Source: Ruegeria conchae
GTDB taxonomy: Bacteria > Pseudomonadota > Alphaproteobacteria > Rhodobacterales > Rhodobacteraceae
Direction: 5' to 3'
Assembly: GCF_000192475.1 (NCBI RefSeq)
Contig: NZ_AEYW01000007.1
Coordinates: 1 to 64,000 of the forward strand
DNA length: 64,000 nt
Shown: piece after piece, positions 35,813 through 44,812 of the stretch
How the letters are laid out: every line of letters starts with the position of its first letter
Numbering within the stretch: position 1 is the first letter of the stretch
Program-made: the position numbers and the translations under genes
Notes under the pieces: generated by a model
The model's input: only the letters and a program-made list of their open reading frames with translations
Told to the model about the DNA's origin: nothing
The model's database searches: none

Positions 35813-38071
35813 ATGACACGCATTCCGACCAAGCAAGAGGTCCTCGACTGGATCTCGGCGAACCCTACCCTGACCTCGAAACGTGATATCGCCAAGGCCT
35901 TTGGCATCAAGGGCGCAGATCGGATCGACCTGAAGCGCATCCTGAAAGAGCTTGAGGCCGAAGGGCATTTGGAAAAGCGCAAGCGCAGCTATCGTGATCC
36001 TGACCGCCTGCCGCCGGTCAGCGTGTTGCAGGTCAAGGCTCCGAACGCGGATGGCGATCTGTTTGCGCGACCGTTGGAATGGCACGGTGAGGGGATCGAG
36101 CCCATTATTCTGCTCATCACCCGCGCCAGCGATCCGGCATTGGGCGAGGGTGACCGCATTCTGGCCCGTCTGATCGTTGTGCACGAGGAAGACCATAATT
36201 ACGAGGCGCGTCTGATCCGCCGCATCGGAACCAACCCACGCAAGGTCGTTGGCATCTTCCGCAAAGGGGCCGAGGGTGGCCGGATCGTACCTATCGACAA
36301 GGCTGGTTCCACCGAATGGCTGGTCGCGGACGGGGCCGTTCTGGGCGCCAAGGACGGGGAGTTGGTCGAGGCCGAGCAGGCCGGACCCAAGAACCGCATG
36401 GGCCTGCCACGCGCGCGCATTGTTGAACGGCTTGGCGATCCGACCGAGCCCAAGGCTGTCTCATTGATCGCCATCCACCAACATGGCATTCCTGACGATT
36501 TCCCGGACAATGTGATTGAAGAAGCCGACAAGTCCAAACCTGTTGGCCTGAAAGGGCGCGAAGACCTGCGGGATATGCCCTTGCTGACCATCGATCCTGC
36601 GGATGCACGGGACCATGACGACGCCTGTTATGCGCACGCAGACGATGATCCGAAGAACAAAGGTGGCCATGTAATCTGGGTCGCCATCGCCGATGTGGCC
36701 GCCTATGTGCAGCCCGGTACGGCGCTGGATCGTGAGGCACGCAAACGGGGCAATTCCAGTTACTTCCCCGACCGCGTAGTGCCGATGCTGCCGGATCGCC
36801 TGTCCGGTGATCTGTGTTCCCTGCACGAAGGCGTGCCGCGCGCCTGTATCGCGGTTCGGATGCAGATTGATGCCGAGGGTAACAAGATCGGCCACCGCTT
36901 TGCACGGGGTCTGATGCGTTCAGCCGCCTCACTGAACTATTCCGAGGTGCAGGAAGCGATCGATGGCAACCCGAACGACCGCACCGAGCCGTTGCTGGAG
37001 ACCGTTCTAAAACCGCTCTATGCCGCCTATGACGCGTTGAAAAAAGCGCGGGCGGAGCGCCAACCGTTGGAGCTGGACTTGCCTGAACGCAAGATCGTTC
37101 TGAGCGATGCTGGCGAGGTGACCAGCGTCGCGTTCCGTGACCGATTGGATGCGCATAAGTTGATTGAGGAGTTCATGATCCTCGCCAATGTCGCTGCCGC
37201 CGAGACACTGATTGCCAAACGCCGCCCGCTGTTGTTTCGCGTCCACGAAGAGCCCGCACCTGAGAAGCTGGAAAGCCTGAGAGAGACGGCGCAAGCAGCA
37301 GGTTTGAATCTGGCCAAAGGGCAGGTGTTGCAGACCCGCCACCTGAACGCGCTGCTGAATGCTGCCGCGGGTACCGAAGATGCCGAGCTGATCAACCTAA
37401 CCACTTTACGGTCGATGGCGCAGGCCTATTACAGTCCTGAAAACTTTGGACATTTTGGACTCGCCCTGCGGAATTATGCACATTTCACCTCACCCATCCG
37501 CCGCTATGCGGACCTGATCGTGCACCGCGCGCTGATCACGGCCCATGGCTGGGGGAAGGATGGGCTGACCGAGGAGGAAATCGCGCGGCTGGAGGAAACG
37601 GCCACCCATATCTCGGACACGGAACGCCGTTCCATGATGGCCGAGCGCGATACGACTGATCGCTATCTGGCGGCCTATCTTAGCGAGCGGGTCGGCAATG
37701 AGTTCACAGGCCGGATCAGCGGTATCGCACGTTTCGGGGCCTTCGTGAAGATGGATGAGACCGGAGCGGACGGTCTGGTGCCCGTGCGCTCGCTGGGGCG
37801 TGAGTTCTTTCATTTTGACCGTGAAGCCGGGACACTGATGGGTTCGGATACCGGCCTGATTATTGCCATTGGTCAGCGTGTCACCGTGCGGCTGACCGAG
37901 GCTACGCCTGTAACCGGTGGATTGGAATTGGAACTGCTCTCCATCGATGATCAAGCCCTGCCACGAGGACGCGGTCCAACCAAACGCGGGTCGCGGCGCA
38001 AGGCGGTCAGCACCAAGCGCAAGAAGGACAAAATCAAGCGCAAGGTTGAACGCAAACGCCGTCAGAGATGA
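35813..38071 (+). CDS. rnr: Ribonuclease R
   Basis: 752 residues: an N-terminal helix-turn-helix (about 1-60), cold-shock-like OB domains, the RNB catalytic domain (about 255-590, with the metal-binding IDPADARDHDDAC), an S1 domain (about 625-710) and a lysine/arginine-rich tail. It degrades structured RNA 3' to 5'. AHFTSPIRRYADL marks the end of the RNB domain. Convergent with the next gene; the two stops overlap by 10 nt. Confidence 0.95.
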   Translation: MTRIPTKQEVLDWISANPTLTSKRDIAKAFGIKGADRIDLKRILKELEAEGHLEKRKRSYRDPDRLPPVSVLQVKAPNADGDLFARPLEWHGEGIEPIILLITRASDPALGEGDRILARLIVVHEEDHNYEARLIRRIGTNPRKVVGIFRKGAEGGRIVPIDKAGSTEWLVADGAVLGAKDGELVEAEQAGPKNRMGLPRARIVERLGDPTEPKAVSLIAIHQHGIPDDFPDNVIEEADKSKPVGLKGREDLRDMPLLTIDPADARDHDDACYAHADDDPKNKGGHVIWVAIADVAAYVQPGTALDREARKRGNSSYFPDRVVPMLPDRLSGDLCSLHEGVPRACIAVRMQIDAEGNKIGHRFARGLMRSAASLNYSEVQEAIDGNPNDRTEPLLETVLKPLYAAYDALKKARAERQPLELDLPERKIVLSDAGEVTSVAFRDRLDAHKLIEEFMILANVAAAETLIAKRRPLLFRVHEEPAPEKLESLRETAQAAGLNLAKGQVLQTRHLNALLNAAAGTEDAELINLTTLRSMAQAYYSPENFGHFGLALRNYAHFTSPIRRYADLIVHRALITAHGWGKDGLTEEEIARLEETATHISDTERRSMMAERDTTDRYLAAYLSERVGNEFTGRISGIARFGAFVKMDETGADGLVPVRSLGREFFHFDREAGTLMGSDTGLIIAIGQRVTVRLTEATPVTGGLELELLSIDDQALPRGRGPTKRGSRRKAVSTKRKKDKIKRKVERKRRQR

Positions 38072-38448
38072 TAGGTTAACGCGCGCGCAATCAGCCAGCC
38101 GTGGCGTGTGGGGTCAATCTGATCGGGCGCATCGAATAGAATGGCGCGATTGCCATCGATCTGATCCTCACCGGGAAAAGCAGAAGTGAAATCCCCCATC
38201 AGTCTGCTCTGGCAGTGCACGAACAACGCAAACCGAGCGGCTTTGTGTCCGCCCAGTCGGATCGTTGATCCCTTGGGTGCCAAATAGGCTGGCTGACCCC
38301 ACCGCAACGCTTCTTCCAGAGGCTGGGCCGGCGGTAGCGAGGCCGCAGTTTCGAAAATCAACTCGCGCAGCATAAGTGCTCCTGCGCGAGTTTCTTCTGG
38401 CATCGCCCCGTAAGCTGCGGCGACTTTTGCATCCTCAAAGGGTGTCAT
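38062..38448 (-). CDS. DUF1801-domain protein
   Basis: 128 residues. LEEALRWGQPAYLAPKGSTIRLGGHK and FALFVHCQSRL resemble the YdhG/DUF1801 fold, which is related to frataxin-like small proteins without a settled role. It overlaps the upstream GST gene by 4 nt, so it is the second gene of that operon, probably under control of the divergent WYL regulator. Confidence 0.72.
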   Translation of the reverse strand: MTPFEDAKVAAAYGAMPEETRAGALMLRELIFETAASLPPAQPLEEALRWGQPAYLAPKGSTIRLGGHKAARFALFVHCQSRLMGDFTSAFPGEDQIDGNRAILFDAPDQIDPTRHGWLIARALTYHL

Positions 38449-39143
38449 GACAGTGGGATCGCCTGTTCCATTCGATCGATATAGCTGCTGAGCAGCTTAT
38501 CCTGTTTGATCCGGCGGGTCAGGGGGGTGTCGGACGGTGTCGCGCGCATTGCCGCCAGCATTGGACCGACGCTCATGTCCGCCGAGGTCGGTTCCTCTCC
38601 CATCAGGTAGGGCGATTGCCAAAGATAGGTTGAGATAGCTTCAAGGTCGCGCTCTAGCCGGTCCTGTCGTTCTGCGGGTGAGAATCGGGAAACACCCTGA
38701 AAGGCCAACCCTTTGACAACGGATTTACGGATCGAGTTCGAAACCGGCTTGCGGATCAGTGCTGGAATGACTGTGAAGAACGTATCGCGCAGGATTGGCC
38801 AGACCTCATCATTGGCCCAGCGATCCTGGACGACATGGAAGTAAAGATGTTCCTCGGCCATGCGGATTAGAGTACGGGATTGGGCTTTTTGCAGGCCATT
38901 CAAACCGGCATCGAAATCTGCACCCTGAGACTCGAGCCACTCGCGGATCAAGTCGCTGTCGGGGATCAGGCGCTCGGGTGTGCGCAGAACCGGCAGTTTC
39001 TGATGCGGCATCTTGCGGGGGTCCAAAAGGTCGGACCGCTGCCAGCGCTGTCCTGCCCGTTGAAGCATCAGGGCGGTTTTCACACAGAACGGGCTGGCAC
39101 TGAACAGGCCGAACGCAGAGGGGAAAGTAAGAAGGGTCAGCAT
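38445..39143 (-). CDS. Glutathione S-transferase family protein
   Basis: About 232 residues. The N-terminal thioredoxin-like domain reads FSASPFCVKTALMLQRAG, with a CxxK-like start of helix 1, followed by KLPVLRTPERLIPDSDLIREWL carrying the cis-proline and SD-type glutathione contact. A helical C-terminal domain follows. The start at 39143 is chosen for GGAG six nucleotides upstream; ATGs at 39146 and 39155 are alternatives. Sequence further upstream is the palindromic operator region and is unlikely to be coding. Confidence 0.75.
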   Translation of the reverse strand: MLTLLTFPSAFGLFSASPFCVKTALMLQRAGQRWQRSDLLDPRKMPHQKLPVLRTPERLIPDSDLIREWLESQGADFDAGLNGLQKAQSRTLIRMAEEHLYFHVVQDRWANDEVWPILRDTFFTVIPALIRKPVSNSIRKSVVKGLAFQGVSRFSPAERQDRLERDLEAISTYLWQSPYLMGEEPTSADMSVGPMLAAMRATPSDTPLTRRIKQDKLLSSYIDRMEQAIPLS

Positions 39144-39183
39144 CATCAGCTCCATAATTGGGATGTCCGAGGGATACGCCTGA

Positions 39184-39206
39184 CTAATGACAGTTTCTGA
39201 CATTAG
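39184..39206. promoter_or_regulatory. 23-bp palindromic operator between GST and WYL regulator
   Basis: Arms CTAATG-N-CAG (39184-39193) and CTG-N-CATTAG (39197-39206) are exact inverted copies around TTT, except one A/A mismatch pair. It sits 40 nt from the GST start and 19 nt from the WYL regulator start, the natural place for the divergent regulator to act on both genes. Confidence 0.7.
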
Positions 39207-39225
39207 GTTTAGGTTAGTGTGCAGT

Positions 39226-39933
39226 ATGTCTCGTACCGCTCGCCTGTTTCAGTTGATGCAAGCCCTGCGTTCTGGCCCATCACCCAGAACGTCGGTCCAG
39301 CTGGCACAGGATTTGGGCGTTTCACCGCGTACAATACATCGGGACATCGATGCTTTGCGTGCTCTGGGGGCCGTAATAGACGGCGAGGCCGGGTTTGGGT
39401 TTACCCTGATCGAAGATGCAACTTTGCCACCACTGGGTTTTACCAATGACGAGCTTGAAGCATTGGTATTAGGTCTACGAGAGGTGCAGTTGATTGGCGA
39501 TCCGGCGCTGTCTGATGCGGCAAGCGAGGCCTTGCGAAAGCTGCAGGGCCGGTTGCCGCAGCGCCAATCCCACCGACTAAGTCATGCTGTTCTGACTGCC
39601 ACGCGGTTTGACAGGCCAGCGGTGCCAACAATTGATGTTGCAGTCCTGCGCCAAGCAGCATGGGACGAACGCGCGGTTGAGTTTGCCTATACCGATGCCA
39701 AGGGCGTGGGAACCCGGCGTCGGGTCAATCCACTGAGTATCGTCTACATGGATCGCGCCAGCGTTCTGCTCAGCTGGTGTCACTTGCGCGAGGACTTTCG
39801 CGTTTTCCGGCTGGACCGTATGCAAGACATGGACGTGTCCGACGAAAGCTTCCGCCCCAAGCGCGTGCCGTTACTGCGAGAGGCGATTGCCCGCATTCGT
39901 GCTGAACGCGAGGCACAGGAACAGGAAAGCTAA
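39226..39933 (+). CDS. WYL-domain (YafY/DeoR-like) transcriptional regulator
   Basis: 235 residues: an HTH_11 domain at the N-terminus (about 5-60, with SVQLAQDLGVSPRTIHRDIDAL) and a WYL-type domain (about 130-215; RRVNPLSIVYMDRASVLLSWC, FRLDRM). WYL domains sense nucleic acid or small ligands in other systems. The start at 39226 is preferred because the earlier in-frame ATG at 39187 falls inside the palindrome. Divergent from the GST/DUF1801 operon. Confidence 0.82.
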   Translation: MSRTARLFQLMQALRSGPSPRTSVQLAQDLGVSPRTIHRDIDALRALGAVIDGEAGFGFTLIEDATLPPLGFTNDELEALVLGLREVQLIGDPALSDAASEALRKLQGRLPQRQSHRLSHAVLTATRFDRPAVPTIDVAVLRQAAWDERAVEFAYTDAKGVGTRRRVNPLSIVYMDRASVLLSWCHLREDFRVFRLDRMQDMDVSDESFRPKRVPLLREAIARIRAEREAQEQES

Positions 39934-40003
39934 TTTTCTACATTTTGAGAAATACCGATTTTGCGCTATCATTGAACCTGAGCAGTAATCAGGAAAAATC
40001 GGA

Positions 40004-41320
40004 ATGCGTAAGTGCGTAGGTGGCGTCATGACCGCCGCATTATGGGCATCCATCGTGCAGGCGGATACAACAGACAAATCGATAAGGCCTCTGGCCCGAC
40101 CATTGGTCGACAATATTCAACTGGCTTCGGCAGACGTGATGGTTTCGGTAAGACCAGTATTGCGTCCTGAGGTCGAACATTATCGCGTATCTGCCGAAGG
40201 GAACGCGCGCTTTCAGGCTTGGCTTGGAGCGTTTCGCGAGCGGGCCCGCGCTCAAGGAATCTCGGCCCGGACGCTGGACAGAGCATTGGCCGGGGTGACC
40301 TATGACAGCAACATCATCAAACGAGATCGCAATCAGGCTGAGTTTTCAAAACCGATCTGGGAGTATCTGGATTCGGCAGTTTCAAAAACGCGGATTTCGA
40401 ATGGACGCGCGGGCTTGGACCGGCATCGGGAAACTCTGACGCGGATAGAGGCGCAATATGGCGTTGAAAAAGAGGTTGTCACCGCTATTTGGGGGCTCGA
40501 AACCTCGTTCGGAACCTATCGGGGTGGCAAGCAAACTATCAGATCGCTCGCGACACTGGCCTTTGATGCACGGCGGGCGAGTTTCTTTGAATCCCAGCTT
40601 ATCGCGGCCCTTCAGATCCTGCAGTCCGGGGACGTGGATGCTGTGAATATGGTCGGCAGTTGGGCCGGAGCGATGGGGCACACGCAGTTCATGCCGACCT
40701 CATTTCTGGATCACGCAGTAGATTTCGATGGCGATGGGCGCCGCGATATTTGGTCGGACGATCCAACTGATGCTCTGGCGTCGGCCGCTGCCTATCTGGC
40801 AAAGCATGGATGGACCAAAGGCCAACCATGGGGGGTAGAGGTCAAGTTACCATCCGGCTTTGATTATGCAGATGCAAGACGAGACGTTACACTGATGCCG
40901 TCAGAATGGGCGGCCCGAGGAGTTCTGGCGCACACAGGCCAGGTGGTGTCCGACTATGGAAAAGCTGCAATTTTGTTGCCAGCGGGTGGCCGTGGTGTTG
41001 CTCTGATGATTTTCGATAATTTCAAGGTGATCGAGGCATACAATGGTGCCGATGCTTATGTGATCGGGATCGGGCATCTGTCTGACCGGCTTGCAGGCGG
41101 TGCTCCGTTTCAAGCCGAATGGCCACGTGGAGATCGCGTGCTGAGTTTTACCGAAAAGAAAGAGTTGCAGCGTCGGTTGACGCAGGCTGGGTTTGACACT
41201 CAAGGGATTGATGGTCGCACCGGTCCGAATACGATCAATGCGGTCCGAGCGTTCCAGGTCGCTCAAGGGCTGGTTCCGGACGGGTACCCGTCGCTCAGTC
41301 TGCTGGAGCGGATGCGTTGA
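40004..41320 (+). CDS. Lytic murein transglycosylase, MltB family
   Basis: 438 residues: a probable signal sequence (GVMTAALWASIVQA), the MltB-type lytic transglycosylase domain (about 65-360) with the catalytic glutamate in IWGLETSFG and the GAMGHTQFMPTSFL block, and a C-terminal PG_binding_1 domain (about 385-438). It cleaves peptidoglycan glycan strands with 1,6-anhydro formation. CAGGAAAAAT precedes the ATG. No lipobox, so it is periplasmic rather than lipid-anchored. Confidence 0.88.
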   Translation: MRKCVGGVMTAALWASIVQADTTDKSIRPLARPLVDNIQLASADVMVSVRPVLRPEVEHYRVSAEGNARFQAWLGAFRERARAQGISARTLDRALAGVTYDSNIIKRDRNQAEFSKPIWEYLDSAVSKTRISNGRAGLDRHRETLTRIEAQYGVEKEVVTAIWGLETSFGTYRGGKQTIRSLATLAFDARRASFFESQLIAALQILQSGDVDAVNMVGSWAGAMGHTQFMPTSFLDHAVDFDGDGRRDIWSDDPTDALASAAAYLAKHGWTKGQPWGVEVKLPSGFDYADARRDVTLMPSEWAARGVLAHTGQVVSDYGKAAILLPAGGRGVALMIFDNFKVIEAYNGADAYVIGIGHLSDRLAGGAPFQAEWPRGDRVLSFTEKKELQRRLTQAGFDTQGIDGRTGPNTINAVRAFQVAQGLVPDGYPSLSLLERMR

Positions 41321-41359
41321 AAGTAAGGGCGGACCAAATGGGCCGCCCTTTGATCGTGA

Positions 41360-42757
41360 TTAGGACGCGGATTTCATCAATCCCCTGTTGTTGATTTCTT
41401 CCAATGCTTCGTCCAGCGATTTGTTAATACGCACAAACATCTCATCGATGTCCTCAGGCGTCAGGATCAGGGGTGGCGAGATGATCATCCGGTCGCCCAC
41501 GTGGCGCATGATCAGGTTGTTCGCAAAGCAGCGGTCGCGACAGATATACCCAATCGTGCCGGGTTCAGACGCAAATTTGGCGCGGCTTGATTTATCCGGT
41601 GTCAGCGCGATTGACGCCATCATTCCAACGATCTTAGCTTCGCCGACCAATGGGTGATCAACCAGTGCCTCCCATTTCTTCTTCAGATAGGGGGCCGCAA
41701 CATCGCGGACATGATCCACAATTCCTTCTTCTTCCAGAATGCGCAGGTTTTCCAGCGCAACCGCAGCAGCAACGGGATGGCCGGAATATGTATAACCGTG
41801 GTTGAATTCGGTGTTGCCGATAACTTCGGCGATTTCATCATTTACGATAGACCCACCGATAGGCGCGTAGCCCGAGCTGAGGCCTTTGGCGATGGTCATG
41901 ATGTGTGGTCTGATGCCGACAGTTTGTGACCCGAACCAATTCCCAGTCCGACCAAACCCGCAAATCACCTCATCTGCGATCAACAGGATATCGTATTTGT
42001 CGCAAATACGTTGGATTTCCGGCCAGTAAGTGTCTGGCGCAACGATAACACCACCCGCACCCTGCACTGGCTCGGCGATGAAGGCTGCGACTCGGTTTTC
42101 ACCAAGCTCTAGAATGGCCTCTTCCAATTCGCGTGCGCGGGCGAGGCCAAACTCTTCAGGGGCGAGGTCACCACCTTCGGCCCACCAGTTTGGCTGGTTA
42201 ACGTGATGAATATTTGGAATCGGAATGCCACCTTGCGCATGCATTCCGGCCATACCACCCAGCGATGCGGATCCAACCGAAGAACCGTGATAGGCATTCT
42301 TGCGGCTGATGATGATATTCTTGTCCGGCTGACCTTTCTCAGCCCAATAGGTGCGAACCAGACGGATATTGGTATCATTGGCCTCGGACCCGCCAGCGGC
42401 GAAGAACACGTGATTCAGATCACCGGGTGCAAGTTCAGCAAGCTTGGCGGCCAGTGCGATAGCCGGGATGTGGGTCGTTTTGAAGAACGTGTTGTAATAC
42501 GGCAGTTCGCGCATTTGACGGGCGGCGGCGTCGGCCAGTTCATCGCGGCCATAGCCGATATTGACGCACCAGAGCCCGGCCATGGCATCCAGAATCTCTT
42601 CACCTTCGCTGTCGGTCAGATACACGCCGTTGGCGCGGGTGATGACACGTGCGCCTTCCTCACCCAGCGATCCATTTGCCGAGAACGGGTGAATGTGATG
42701 CGCCGCATCCAGCGCCTGCAATTCGGCGGTGGGCATGTGATTGGTGATAGTGGACAT
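41360..42757 (-). CDS. Class III aminotransferase, probable polyamine (putrescine)-pyruvate aminotransferase
   Basis: 465-residue fold-type I PLP enzyme. The catalytic lysine is in TIAKGLSSGY; FFAAGGSEANDTN binds the phosphate and ADEVICGFGRTG carries the pyridine-binding aspartate. The sequence resembles SpuC-like enzymes, and the polyamine transporter next door supports that substrate, though other amines cannot be excluded. GGAGA precedes the start at 42757. A TGATCAAAT site lies 39 nt upstream, matching two sites near the GntR gene and potF. Confidence 0.8.
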   Translation of the reverse strand: MSTITNHMPTAELQALDAAHHIHPFSANGSLGEEGARVITRANGVYLTDSEGEEILDAMAGLWCVNIGYGRDELADAAARQMRELPYYNTFFKTTHIPAIALAAKLAELAPGDLNHVFFAAGGSEANDTNIRLVRTYWAEKGQPDKNIIISRKNAYHGSSVGSASLGGMAGMHAQGGIPIPNIHHVNQPNWWAEGGDLAPEEFGLARARELEEAILELGENRVAAFIAEPVQGAGGVIVAPDTYWPEIQRICDKYDILLIADEVICGFGRTGNWFGSQTVGIRPHIMTIAKGLSSGYAPIGGSIVNDEIAEVIGNTEFNHGYTYSGHPVAAAVALENLRILEEEGIVDHVRDVAAPYLKKKWEALVDHPLVGEAKIVGMMASIALTPDKSSRAKFASEPGTIGYICRDRCFANNLIMRHVGDRMIISPPLILTPEDIDEMFVRINKSLDEALEEINNRGLMKSAS

Positions 42758-42795
42758 CGGCGATTCTCCTGCAAGCGTGATTGCAGGATAGAATA

Positions 42796-42804
42796 TGATC
42801 AAAT
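42796..42804. promoter_or_regulatory. GntR-type site upstream of the aminotransferase
   Basis: TGATCAAAT, with a TGATCA core shared with the two sites at 43503-43517 and 43603-43617. The flanks diverge (TTTTAC instead of CCAAA). Confidence 0.45.
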
Positions 42805-42832
42805 TTTACACTGTCAATCGAATCGCTGCATT

Positions 42833-43516
42833 CTAGGTGCTGGGCAGCGCGTCGCCCATCATTCCCATACCTTGCTCAATGTCCTGTGCCGTTGCCAAAG
42901 CAGCCTTCTCCGCATCCTTATTGCGCAGTGCGACGATGATATCCTTATGTCTATCGGGTAGGCTTTGGGTGCCGAATCGACCGCAAACAATCCGCAATGA
43001 AGGGCCGAATCTCAACCACAGACGTTCGGCCAGGTCGACCAGAATCGGGGCATCGGCATGCGAATACAGGGCTTGATGAAAGGCGTGGTTCAATCGCAGA
43101 TATCCGCCAACATCCCCATCTGTAATCATGAGGTCGAGCCGTTGATCCAGCTTCTCCAGATGGTCAATTTCGGTCGACGAAATGTTCCTGGTGGTACGCC
43201 TTGAAAGCTCTGTTTCTATTGATATTCTTGCAAAAATCATCTGTTCGATATCATTGGCAGATAATAAGGGTACGCTGACCCGTCGGTTGCCTTGAAAGAT
43301 CAGGGCGCCGTCAGAAATTAGGCGTCGTATCGCCTCGCGCACCGGGGTCATGCCTACGCCCAACGAATCAGTCAGACCCTGAATCGTTACCGGCTGTCCT
43401 GGCACAAGATCACCAAACAGGATCTGCGATTTCAGAGTGCGATAGACCTGTTCATGCGCAGGGCGTTTTTCTTCATCATCCGGCTGTGTGCTCGCCTTAT
43501 TTTTGATCAAATCCAA
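42833..43516 (-). CDS. GntR/FCD-family regulator of the polyamine locus
   Basis: 227 residues: a GntR winged helix (about 20-88; VGMTPVREAIRRLISDGAL) and an FCD C-terminal domain (about 95-220; HAFHQALY and RHKDIIVALRNKD carry the usual metal-binding histidines). The start is a TTG at 43516 supported by TGAGGT 7 nt upstream; no ATG is available. The gene lies between the aminotransferase (same strand, 75 nt away) and the divergent potF operon, and an operator-like site covers its own start codon. Confidence 0.8.
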   Translation of the reverse strand: MDLIKNKASTQPDDEEKRPAHEQVYRTLKSQILFGDLVPGQPVTIQGLTDSLGVGMTPVREAIRRLISDGALIFQGNRRVSVPLLSANDIEQMIFARISIETELSRRTTRNISSTEIDHLEKLDQRLDLMITDGDVGGYLRLNHAFHQALYSHADAPILVDLAERLWLRFGPSLRIVCGRFGTQSLPDRHKDIIVALRNKDAEKAALATAQDIEQGMGMMGDALPST

Positions 43517-43517
43517 A
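43503..43517. promoter_or_regulatory. GntR-type site over the gntR start codon
   Basis: TTGATCAAATCCAAA, identical over 15 nt to the copy exactly 100 bp downstream at 43603. It covers the regulator's TTG start, suggesting autoregulation. Confidence 0.6.
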
Positions 43518-43602
43518 TGGTTTACCTCAATCCGCGCGTTTCTATCTTGTCTGAATTTACACCTGTTCCGACCATAGGTGAAACCACTGCAAAACGCAAA
43601 AC

Positions 43603-43617
43603 TTGATCAAATCCAAA
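43603..43617. promoter_or_regulatory. GntR-type site upstream of potF
   Basis: TTGATCAAATCCAAA, 39 nt before the potF ATG, in the position of a promoter-blocking operator. Confidence 0.6.
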
Positions 43618-43656
43618 AAAAAGTGAAAATAGCCGCATAATCGCAGGGAGAAGACT

Positions 43657-44742
43657 ATGAAACTAAAAACGCTGGGGATGACAGCGATCGTCGCATTGGG
43701 GACTTCGGCCGCTTTTGCCGAAGAAGTGCGTGTCTATAACTGGTCCGACTATATTGACGAGGAGTTGCTGAGCAAATTCGAAGAAGAGACAGGCCTGACC
43801 CTGATCTATGACGTGTTTGATAGCAATGAGGTTCTGGAAACCAAAATGCTGGCCGGTGGGTCAGGTTATGATGTGGTTGTGCCTTCGGGAACGTTTTTGC
43901 AACGCCAGATTCAAGCCGGCGCGTTCCAGGAACTCGACGCAGCCAAACTATCGAATGCAGGAAACCTGTGGGATGTGATTCAGGAGCGCACCGCAGGGTA
44001 TGACCCCAACAATGCTTACTCGATCAACTATATGTGGGGAACCACCGGCATCGGCTTGAATGTCGACAAGGTCAAAGAGGTGCTGGGCGACGATGTTGCG
44101 CTCAACAGCATGGATCTGGTGCTGAAGCCTGAAAACATGGAAAAGCTGGCCTCGTGCGGTGTCCATTTCCTGGATGCACCCGCCGAGATCATTCCGATGG
44201 TGCTGCAATATATCGGCGAGGACCCGGATAGCCATGACACGGACGTCATTGCGAAGACCGAAGAGGTTCTGACCGGCGTGCGTCCATATGTGCAGAAGTT
44301 CCACAGCTCGGAATACATCAATGCGCTTGCCAACGGTGATATCTGTGTGGCCGTCGGTTGGTCAGGGGACATTCTGCAAGCTCGGGATCGTGCCGATGAG
44401 GCAGAAAATGGTGTGGTCATCGAATACCATCCATTCGCGGAAGGCTCGCTGATGTGGTTTGACCAGATGGCGATACCTGTTGATGCACCAAATCCGGAAG
44501 GCGCACACAAGTTTCTGGACTTTATTCTGGATGCCAACAACATGGCTGCCGCGTCGAACTATGTTTACTACGCCAACGGTAACAAGGCTTCGCAAGAGTT
44601 CCTGGAAGAGGACGTAATCGGAGATCCGGCGATCTATCCGGATGATACGACGATGCAGAATCTCTATATCACCACGCCTTATCCGGCAAAAACCCAGCGG
44701 GTGGTGACTCGTCTCTGGACCAAAGTGAAATCAGGCACCTGA
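43657..44742 (+). CDS. potF: Putrescine/spermidine ABC transporter, periplasmic binding protein
   Basis: 361 residues: a signal peptide (MTAIVALGTSAAFA, cleavage near AFA-EE) and a type II solute-binding fold of the PotD/PotF family. YNWSDYIDEELLSKFEEETG is the family start, followed by GYDVVVPSGTFL and NYMWGTTGIG. Acidic and tryptophan residues for amine binding are present (WSD, GWSGD). First gene of potFABC-oxidase; a strong hairpin follows it, which may leave the binding protein more abundant than the membrane parts. Confidence 0.9.
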   Translation: MKLKTLGMTAIVALGTSAAFAEEVRVYNWSDYIDEELLSKFEEETGLTLIYDVFDSNEVLETKMLAGGSGYDVVVPSGTFLQRQIQAGAFQELDAAKLSNAGNLWDVIQERTAGYDPNNAYSINYMWGTTGIGLNVDKVKEVLGDDVALNSMDLVLKPENMEKLASCGVHFLDAPAEIIPMVLQYIGEDPDSHDTDVIAKTEEVLTGVRPYVQKFHSSEYINALANGDICVAVGWSGDILQARDRADEAENGVVIEYHPFAEGSLMWFDQMAIPVDAPNPEGAHKFLDFILDANNMAAASNYVYYANGNKASQEFLEEDVIGDPAIYPDDTTMQNLYITTPYPAKTQRVVTRLWTKVKSGT

Positions 44743-44752
44743 TCTGATTGAT

Positions 44753-44779
44753 GCGCAAGGCAGACAAACTGCCTTGCGC
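44753..44779 (+). promoter_or_regulatory. Stem-loop between potF and potA
   Basis: Perfect 11-bp stem GCGCAAGGCAG/CTGCCTTGCGC with an ACAAA loop, 10 nt after the potF stop. A weak ATATTTAT follows, so partial termination or 3'-end protection of potF mRNA is likely. Confidence 0.65.
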
Positions 44780-44812
44780 CATATTTATCCTGACCGATTA
44801 CCGGGGGCCACT

